Part shown: positions 57,128-62,291 of the stretch, one piece after another | Layout: each line of letters begins with the position of its first letter | Position numbering within the stretch: the first letter of the stretch is position 1 | Source: Lacticaseibacillus zeae DSM 20178 = KCTC 3804 | GTDB taxonomy: Bacteria; Bacillota; Bacilli; Lactobacillales; Lactobacillaceae | Length of the DNA: 62,291 nt | Assembly: GCF_000260435.1 (NCBI RefSeq) | Contig: NZ_BACQ01000023.1 | Coordinates: forward strand, 1-62,291 | Direction: 5' to 3' | Position numbers and translations under genes: made by a program | Notes under the pieces: generated by a model | What the model was told of the DNA's origin: nothing | What the model saw: the letters and a program-made list of their open reading frames with translations, nothing else | Databases searched by the model: none

Positions 57128-57323
57128 TCACAAAAAATCTCCTCAATTAAAACAAGCCGCCGTCTGCCACCAGAATGTCAGCCCATCTGGTGCGACGAAG
57201 CGGATCAGTCCCTGCGTCTCATTCAACGCCAGGATCACGACAAGAAAACAGCCACGATCGCCGGATCTAATCAAGGTAATCATGGCTGACTTTGTTTCAT
57301 CATGCAAGTTCGTTACAAAAATC

Positions 57324-59339
57324 TCAAGACATATCCGCTTGCAACTCCAGAATGGTATCCCGTAACGATGCCGCCTGTTCGAAATCCAGTTTCTTGGCCG
57401 CCGTCTGCATTTGTGAACGCAGGTTGGCCACCAATTCTTTCTTATCGGCTTTGGTCATGTCTTCATAGTCAACCTCGGCAAAGGTCTTCTTGGCCTCGGC
57501 TTTCTCATCGTCAGATTGTTCGTAAGTCGAAATAGCTGCCCGAATCGGTTTAATAATGGTCTTAGGCTGAATATGATGCTCTTCGTTAAACTTCTCCTGA
57601 ATCGCGCGCCGCCGCTTGGTTTCATCAATCGCGGCCTTCATCGAATCAGTGACTTTGTCCGCATACATAATCACTTTACCGTGCTCATTACGCGATGCTC
57701 GGCCGATCGTCTGGATTAAAGATCGTTCTGCCCGCAAGAAGCCTTCCTTGTCAGCATCAAGAATCGCAATCAACGAAACTTCCGGCACATCAATTCCTTC
57801 ACGCAAAAGGTTAATGCCGATCAGCACATCGAACTTACCAAGGCGTAAATCACGAATAATCTTGGTCCGTTCCAATGTCTTGATATCACTATGCAAGTAG
57901 CGGACTTTAATGCCCATATCCTTCAGATAATCAGTCAGATCTTCCGCCATTTTTTTAGTCAAGGTAGTAATGAAGACCCGTTCATGAGCATCGATGCGTT
58001 TGTTGATCTCACCAACCAGATCATCGATTTGTCCCATCACCGGACGTACTTCAATCTTCGGATCCAGCAAACCGGTCGGCCGGATAATCTGCTCAGCAAT
58101 ATCTTCCTTGGGTACGCGACTCAATTCGTAAGGTCCCGGGGTGGCGCTGACATACAAGATACGCTTAACGTGCTTTTCGAACTCCTCAATCTTCAGCGGC
58201 CGATTGTCCAATGCACTTGGCAAACGGAAGCCATAGTCAATCAGCATCTGTTTCCGCGCTCTGTCACCGTTGTACATTCCTTTAATCTGCGGCATTGTGA
58301 CATGGCTTTCGTCAACCATGATCGTAAAGTCTTTCGGGAAAAAGTCTAGCAGTGTATACGGCGGTTCGCCGGGTTTGCGGCCATCCATGTGGCGGGAATA
58401 ATTTTCGATGCCACTGGTGAAGCCCATTTCGCGCATCATCTCAATGTCATAGTTCGTCCGCTGTTCCAAGCGCTGCGCTTCAAGCAACTTGTTCTCGCCC
58501 CGCAACACCTTCAGGCGATCTTCCAATTCCGCCGAAATACTCTTGATCGCACGTTGCATCTGTTCGTCACTGGTCATAAAGTGAGTGGCCGGGAAAATAG
58601 CAACATGATCCCGTGTGCCGATGACTTCACCGGTCAACGCGTCCACTTCAGTAATTCGATCAATCTCGTCACCAAAAAATTCAACCCGAATGGCGTGATC
58701 GTCGCGACTGGCCGGAAAAATTTCAACAACGTCCCCGCGAACGCGAAAACGGCCACGCTGAAAATCAATGTCATTCCGATCAAACTGGATATCGACCAGT
58801 TGCCGTAGTAACGTATTCCGGTCAATCGTCATCCCGGTTCGTAGCGATAACACATGATTCTTATATTCATGCGGATCACCTAAGCCAAAGATCGATGACA
58901 CCGACGCCACCACAATAACGTCGTTTCGTTCAAGTAACGCACTGGTTGCACTATGCCGCAACTTGTCGATTTCGTCATTAATAGCACTGTCTTTTTCAAT
59001 ATACGTGTCCGTGCTGGGCACATAGGCCTCAGGTTGATAATAATCATAGTAAGAAACAAAATATTCAACCGCATTGTGCGGGAAGAATTCCTTAAACTCG
59101 CCATAAAGCTGTCCCGCCAAGGTTTTATTATGCGATAAAATCAAAGTCGGCTTATTCAGGTTGGCGATGATGTTGCTCATCGTAAACGTCTTCCCGGTTC
59201 CGGTCGCGCCTAACAGGATTTGTTCTTTCTTGCCTTCTTCAAACCCTTTTGTCAGCTTGGCAATCGCCTGAGGTTGGTCCCCAGCCGGCTGATAAGGTGA
59301 AACCAGATCAAATTTACGATCAGCGATTCGTTCGATCAT
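57324..59339 (-). CDS. uvrB: Excinuclease ABC subunit B
   Basis: A 671-residue UvrB helicase. Walker A GATGTGKT at 44-51, the beta-hairpin region [20 protein letters not shown], the DEAD-like DESH box, motif [11 protein letters not shown], and a C-terminal UVR domain ([20 protein letters not shown]) are present. The start is set at 59339 because GGAGG is seven bases upstream; ATG codons at 59345 and 59360 are too close to or before it. A LexA-like box lies 159 bases upstream. Confidence 0.96.
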   Translation of the reverse strand: MIERIADRKFDLVSPYQPAGDQPQAIAKLTKGFEEGKKEQILLGATGTGKTFTMSNIIANLNKPTLILSHNKTLAGQLYGEFKEFFPHNAVEYFVSYYDYYQPEAYVPSTDTYIEKDSAINDEIDKLRHSATSALLERNDVIVVASVSSIFGLGDPHEYKNHVLSLRTGMTIDRNTLLRQLVDIQFDRNDIDFQRGRFRVRGDVVEIFPASRDDHAIRVEFFGDEIDRITEVDALTGEVIGTRDHVAIFPATHFMTSDEQMQRAIKSISAELEDRLKVLRGENKLLEAQRLEQRTNYDIEMMREMGFTSGIENYSRHMDGRKPGEPPYTLLDFFPKDFTIMVDESHVTMPQIKGMYNGDRARKQMLIDYGFRLPSALDNRPLKIEEFEKHVKRILYVSATPGPYELSRVPKEDIAEQIIRPTGLLDPKIEVRPVMGQIDDLVGEINKRIDAHERVFITTLTKKMAEDLTDYLKDMGIKVRYLHSDIKTLERTKIIRDLRLGKFDVLIGINLLREGIDVPEVSLIAILDADKEGFLRAERSLIQTIGRASRNEHGKVIMYADKVTDSMKAAIDETKRRRAIQEKFNEEHHIQPKTIIKPIRAAISTYEQSDDEKAEAKKTFAEVDYEDMTKADKKELVANLRSQMQTAAKKLDFEQAASLRDTILELQADMS

Positions 59340-59437
59340 CGACATGCCTCCAATCAACATGTGACGCGCGGCTATTCACACGCGCATTAACATCCATTTG
59401 TATGCGGTATCCCGCCGTTGTACCAAAATTTTTCATC

Positions 59438-59476
59438 AAAAAAGTTGGAACCGATTTGAAACGCATTCCAACTTTC
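59438..59476 (-). terminator. Terminator after the HD gene or leader attenuator of uvrB
   Basis: AAAGTTGGAA pairs with TTCCAACTTT around a 15-base loop, followed by seven T on the minus strand. It lies between the HD gene and uvrB, just below a TATAAT box, so it either ends the upstream transcript or sits in the uvrB leader. Confidence 0.65.
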
Positions 59477-59485
59477 ATCTCGCAT

Positions 59486-59511
59486 ATTATAACATAGCGA
59501 ACATACTTTCG
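59486..59511 (-). promoter_or_regulatory. LexA-like box and -10 upstream of uvrBA
   Basis: CGAACATACTTTCG (59498-59511) differs from the Gram-positive LexA/DinR consensus CGAAC-N4-GTTCG by one base. A minus-strand TATAAT (59486-59491) follows seven bases downstream. The -35 (TAGCGA) is poor, as is common for SOS promoters. Confidence 0.55.
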
Positions 59512-60159
59512 CTACTTACTCGGCTCGTGTTCTGCCATGGTTGCTTTGGTCAGTTTGGCCAATTGATCACGACTGGCAAACTTTTCTTCCAGCATATCCG
59601 GCAAAACCTGATCGAGGAAGTACCGGACGCTTGGTCGATTCTTAAATTCCAGAATAGTACTCAGGCTTTCCGTATAGATGTCAAGAAAGACCTGTTCAGG
59701 ATTGCCTTTTTCAATTTCGCCAAATCCTTCGTAAAGCAAGTCGATTTTGTCGGCCACACTCAAGATTTGGCCCTCAAGCGTGTCGTCTTTGCCTTCAGAC
59801 AAACGACGGCGATAACGATCCTGAAAATCGCGCGGAATTTCATTTTTGATGAAGTTCTCCGTCATCGTGGCCTCAACGTCGGCAAGCATCTGCCGCAATG
59901 TCGGCGTGGCATATTTGACCGGCGTTTTGATATCGCCGATGAAACGTTCCGTGTAATCATGGTTCAGCGACTTTTCGTAGAGCATCTGCCAATTAACCTT
60001 GTTCCCCGCCAATTCCTCGACATCGCCCAGCATTTGTGCGATTTCCGCAACCTTGAAGCTGTGGGCCGCCACCGAGTGCTCCTGATACTTGAAAAAGCCC
60101 GGTGCCCGCCGCAGTGTCTCCAGATTACTCAGTCCTTGGATAAATTGGTGCATGCCCAT
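59512..60159 (-). CDS. HD-domain phosphohydrolase, YfbR-like
   Basis: A 215-residue HD-superfamily protein. Metal-ligand motifs are QEHSVAAHSFKVAE (His), LNHDYTERFIGDI (His-Asp) and, further on, SVADKIDLL (Asp). The stretch GDIKTPVKYATPTLR parallels E. coli YfbR (GDLPTPVKYF), a 5'-deoxynucleotidase, so a role in nucleotide pool control is suggested. The ATG at 60159 follows AGGAGG. It stands alone upstream of uvrB. Confidence 0.88.
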   Translation of the reverse strand: MGMHQFIQGLSNLETLRRAPGFFKYQEHSVAAHSFKVAEIAQMLGDVEELAGNKVNWQMLYEKSLNHDYTERFIGDIKTPVKYATPTLRQMLADVEATMTENFIKNEIPRDFQDRYRRRLSEGKDDTLEGQILSVADKIDLLYEGFGEIEKGNPEQVFLDIYTESLSTILEFKNRPSVRYFLDQVLPDMLEEKFASRDQLAKLTKATMAEHEPSK

Positions 60160-60292
60160 GTCAAAATGACCTCCTGTTGTTTGTTGTGACGATCAAAAAA
60201 ATTACTTAAATTGCTAAAAGACTACCACCATAGCCAGACCATTGCAAGGTGTTTCACATTTTGGAACGGGTTGTCCTTAAGTGAATGCAAAC

Positions 60293-60330
60293 AAATAGAC
60301 CCTGAACGTTTTGTCAGGATCTATTTAAGC
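60293..60330 (-). terminator. Terminator after the phosphoglucomutase gene
   Basis: AAATAGATCCTGA pairs with TCAGGGTCTATTT around a short loop on the minus strand, followed by GTTTG. It lies 37 bases beyond the stop codon. Confidence 0.75.
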
Positions 60331-60364
60331 TTACGCAGAAAACACCTTTACCACACTGATTGGC

Positions 60365-62092
60365 TTAGGCTTCCTCACGAAAATCATGCAAGGCTTTCTC
60401 GAACGCATCGAGTTTCTCTTGCGCCTTTGCATCGGTTTCTGCCTTGGTGCCAACATAGAATTTGACTTTTGGCTCGGTGCCGGATGGGCGAATCGCAATC
60501 CAGGTGCCGTCTTCCAAAATGTATTTCAGCACGTTGCTAGAAGGCATCGTCAGTTTTTCAACCGTGCCGTCTGCCGACTTCGCTTCTTGACTCAGGAAGT
60601 CTTCCACTTTGGCAATCTTGACACCGGCAAAATCATCCGGCTGCTCTTCGCGGAACTTCGTCATGAGATTGGCCATTTGCTTTGGACCGTCAACGCCTTC
60701 AAAATCAACGCCAACCGTCTTTTCAGCATAGTAACCATATTTCTTGTATAGTTCCTGAACGCCATCCCAAAGTGTCTTGCCTTGTGACTGATAGTATGCG
60801 GCTACTTCAGCCAGCAGAACGGTTGACTGGATTGCGTCTTTATCCCGGACGAATGGTTTGATCAGATAACCATAGCTTTCTTCAAAGCCAAAGAGAAATT
60901 CATGCTCACCAGTGGCCTGGAAGTGCTTGATTTGATCGCCGATAAACTTGAAGCCGGTTAGCACGTTAATCATGTCCACGCCGTAATCTTTCGCAATCGC
61001 CGTCGCTAATTCGGTTGAAACGATTGACTTCACAACTGCGCCGTTTTTCGGCAACGTGCCAGCTTGTTTGCGGGCTTCGAGAATATAGTGCAGCAATACC
61101 GAAGCAATTTGATTACCGGTCAGCAACTGATAATGGTCGCCAACTTTGACCGCGGTCCCCAAACGATCGGCATCCGGATCAGTGGCAATCAACACATCCG
61201 CACCGATTTTCTTGCCCAATGCGATCGGCAAATCAAAGACTTGGGCAAATTCAGGGTTCGGGAACGGGGTTGTCGCAAATTCCGGATCAGCAATGCTTTG
61301 TTCCGGAACCAAGCGGAAGTTTTCAAACCCGGCATTGCGCAAAACCATTTGTGCCGGAATGCGGCCAGTCCCATGTAACGGGCTATAAACCAGTGACATA
61401 TTCTTCCCGACAGTGTGGACCAAGTCAGGATTGATTGTCACTGTGGCCACTTCAGCATAATAGGCTTCATCCACATCTTCACCAATCGGCTGCATTAAAT
61501 CCTTGGCCCGCAACTCGTGAACATTTAACGCTTTAATCGCAAAAAGATCAGATGCCGACCGAGCGTACTTGGTAATTTTGTCGGATTCTTCCGGCGGCAT
61601 TTGACCGCCATCTGGGCCATAAATCTTGTAGCCATTGTATTGCTTCGGGTTATGGCTAGCCGTAATCATAATCCCGGCGTAAGTCTTCAAATAGCGCACC
61701 GCAAAACTCAACTCCGGTGTTGGCCGCAGCTGGTCAAACACATAACTCTTGATGCCGTGAGCACCAAGCACCCCGGCACTTTGATAAGCAAATTCCTGAC
61801 TCATGTAGCGGGAATCATAGCTAATGGCGACGCCGCGCGCCTTTGTTTCATCCGTCAAAGTATCCATAAACCGCGCCAGGCCCTCAGTTGCCTGGCGTAC
61901 CGTATAAATGTTCATCCGGCCAATGCCTGCACCAAGAACGCCGCGCATGCCGGCAGTCCCAAATGCCATGGGCGCAGCGAACGCCTCTTCCTTAGTTGTT
62001 TCGTCGTCAGCCATTTTCTTAAGATCAGCTTTTAGCTCCGGATCAAGTGTTGGTTCATCAACCCATTGTTGATACGTATCACGGTAACTCAC
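60365..62092 (-). CDS. pgcA: Alpha-phosphoglucomutase/phosphomannomutase
   Basis: A 575-residue alpha-D-phosphohexomutase. The phosphoserine loop is TASHNPKQYNGYK, the metal loop DPDADRLG, the sugar loop GFEESYGY and the C-terminal phosphate loop RPSGTEPKVKFY. It links glucose-6-phosphate to glucose-1-phosphate for cell-wall and exopolysaccharide precursors. The start is a GTG at 62092, eight bases after AGGAG. Element D lies upstream of its promoter region. Confidence 0.95.
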   Translation of the reverse strand: MSYRDTYQQWVDEPTLDPELKADLKKMADDETTKEEAFAAPMAFGTAGMRGVLGAGIGRMNIYTVRQATEGLARFMDTLTDETKARGVAISYDSRYMSQEFAYQSAGVLGAHGIKSYVFDQLRPTPELSFAVRYLKTYAGIMITASHNPKQYNGYKIYGPDGGQMPPEESDKITKYARSASDLFAIKALNVHELRAKDLMQPIGEDVDEAYYAEVATVTINPDLVHTVGKNMSLVYSPLHGTGRIPAQMVLRNAGFENFRLVPEQSIADPEFATTPFPNPEFAQVFDLPIALGKKIGADVLIATDPDADRLGTAVKVGDHYQLLTGNQIASVLLHYILEARKQAGTLPKNGAVVKSIVSTELATAIAKDYGVDMINVLTGFKFIGDQIKHFQATGEHEFLFGFEESYGYLIKPFVRDKDAIQSTVLLAEVAAYYQSQGKTLWDGVQELYKKYGYYAEKTVGVDFEGVDGPKQMANLMTKFREEQPDDFAGVKIAKVEDFLSQEAKSADGTVEKLTMPSSNVLKYILEDGTWIAIRPSGTEPKVKFYVGTKAETDAKAQEKLDAFEKALHDFREEA

Positions 62093-62221
62093 GTGATCAG
62101 CTCCTATCTGTCTAAATTAATAATTTCGGGTACAGCCCTTCCCTTTCCAATCATACTATAAGTAACCAACGCTTGGTTGAAAACGCGCTCAAATAAGAAA
62201 ATTCTTTTGCGATCCATTGAG

Positions 62222-62291
62222 AAGTTGGGGCAATAAATTCTATACCGTGCCAAACTCCGCAATCTCCGGCCAGCTGGGGCTGGAACGGGGT
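62222..62291 (+). repeat. Structured intergenic element, copy D (cut by window end)
   Basis: Only the first 70 bases are in the window. The leader GGGGCAATAAATTC resembles copy A, and the 30-base 5' core (62247-62276) is identical to copies A, B and C, continuing with the upper stem. The rest of the element lies beyond the right end. It starts about 130 bases upstream of pgcA, in the same orientation as the other three copies. Confidence 0.75.

Noticed and set aside
57128-57323. Spacer between uvrB and uvrA, looked at for a small gene or structured RNA
   Set aside because: Only a weak hairpin (CACCAGA with TCTGGTG-like arm) and no supported open frame; nothing firm enough to call.

Overview
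The window is chromosomal DNA of a low-to-mid GC lactic acid bacterium, most likely the Lacticaseibacillus casei / paracasei / rhamnosus group. The basis is the protein set (cggR-gap-pgk-tpiA-eno, secG-esterase-rnr-smpB, rapZ-yvcK-whiA, potABCD next to murB, maltose phosphorylase with beta-phosphoglucomutase), Gram-positive signals (CIRCE, CtsR box, CggR operator, LexA-like box, lipoboxes) and many TTG starts. The exact species cannot be settled from the sequence alone.

Layout. 1-1945: tail of a drug-type ABC exporter (ATPase end, a frameshifted permease, a TetR regulator). 2077-4887: a large P2-type cation ATPase with Na,K-ATPase-like ion-site residues. 5042-9900: a small membrane protein, then the polyamine importer potABCD with its cupin-type repressor, all on the minus strand. 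10169-13216: a CPA1 Na+/H+ antiporter and murB. 13351-14664: exonuclease III and a DnaQ-like exonuclease. 15073-17221: a second ABC exporter whose ATPase has an in-frame stop. 17416-19645: tsaE, pta, ung. 19764-22172: a HAD phosphatase, an unknown protein and a GNAT acetyltransferase. 22472-26579: a CUT1 importer resembling UgpCAEB. 26756-29429: a small membrane protein, a beta-CASP metallohydrolase, and a small XRE regulator with two paralogous membrane proteins. 29629-34330: a maltose/maltodextrin operon (neopullulanase-like enzyme, maltose phosphorylase, beta-phosphoglucomutase).

34804-38930: smpB, rnr, esterase, secG. 39095-41149: a membrane protein and a ClC exchanger. 41290-46943: the glycolytic cluster under CggR. 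47549-47620: tRNA-Arg(CCG). 47716-48680: two lipoproteins. 49028-50191: clpP and an OhrR-like regulator. 50492-54033: whiA, yvcK, rapZ and a DUF308 protein. 54239-59339: uvrA and uvrB. 59512-62092: an HD phosphohydrolase and phosphoglucomutase.

The most striking non-genic signal is a family of about 300-base structured intergenic elements: three complete copies (about 14.7, 21.2 and 34.5 kb) and one cut by the window end (62.2 kb). All four lie in the same orientation. A long basal stem is essentially invariant, while the inner hairpins differ in sequence but keep their pairing, and two copies share an identical hairpin loop. A terminator-like hairpin and a conserved tail follow. I do not recognise the family. 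It could be a structured RNA, a non-autonomous mobile repeat, or both.
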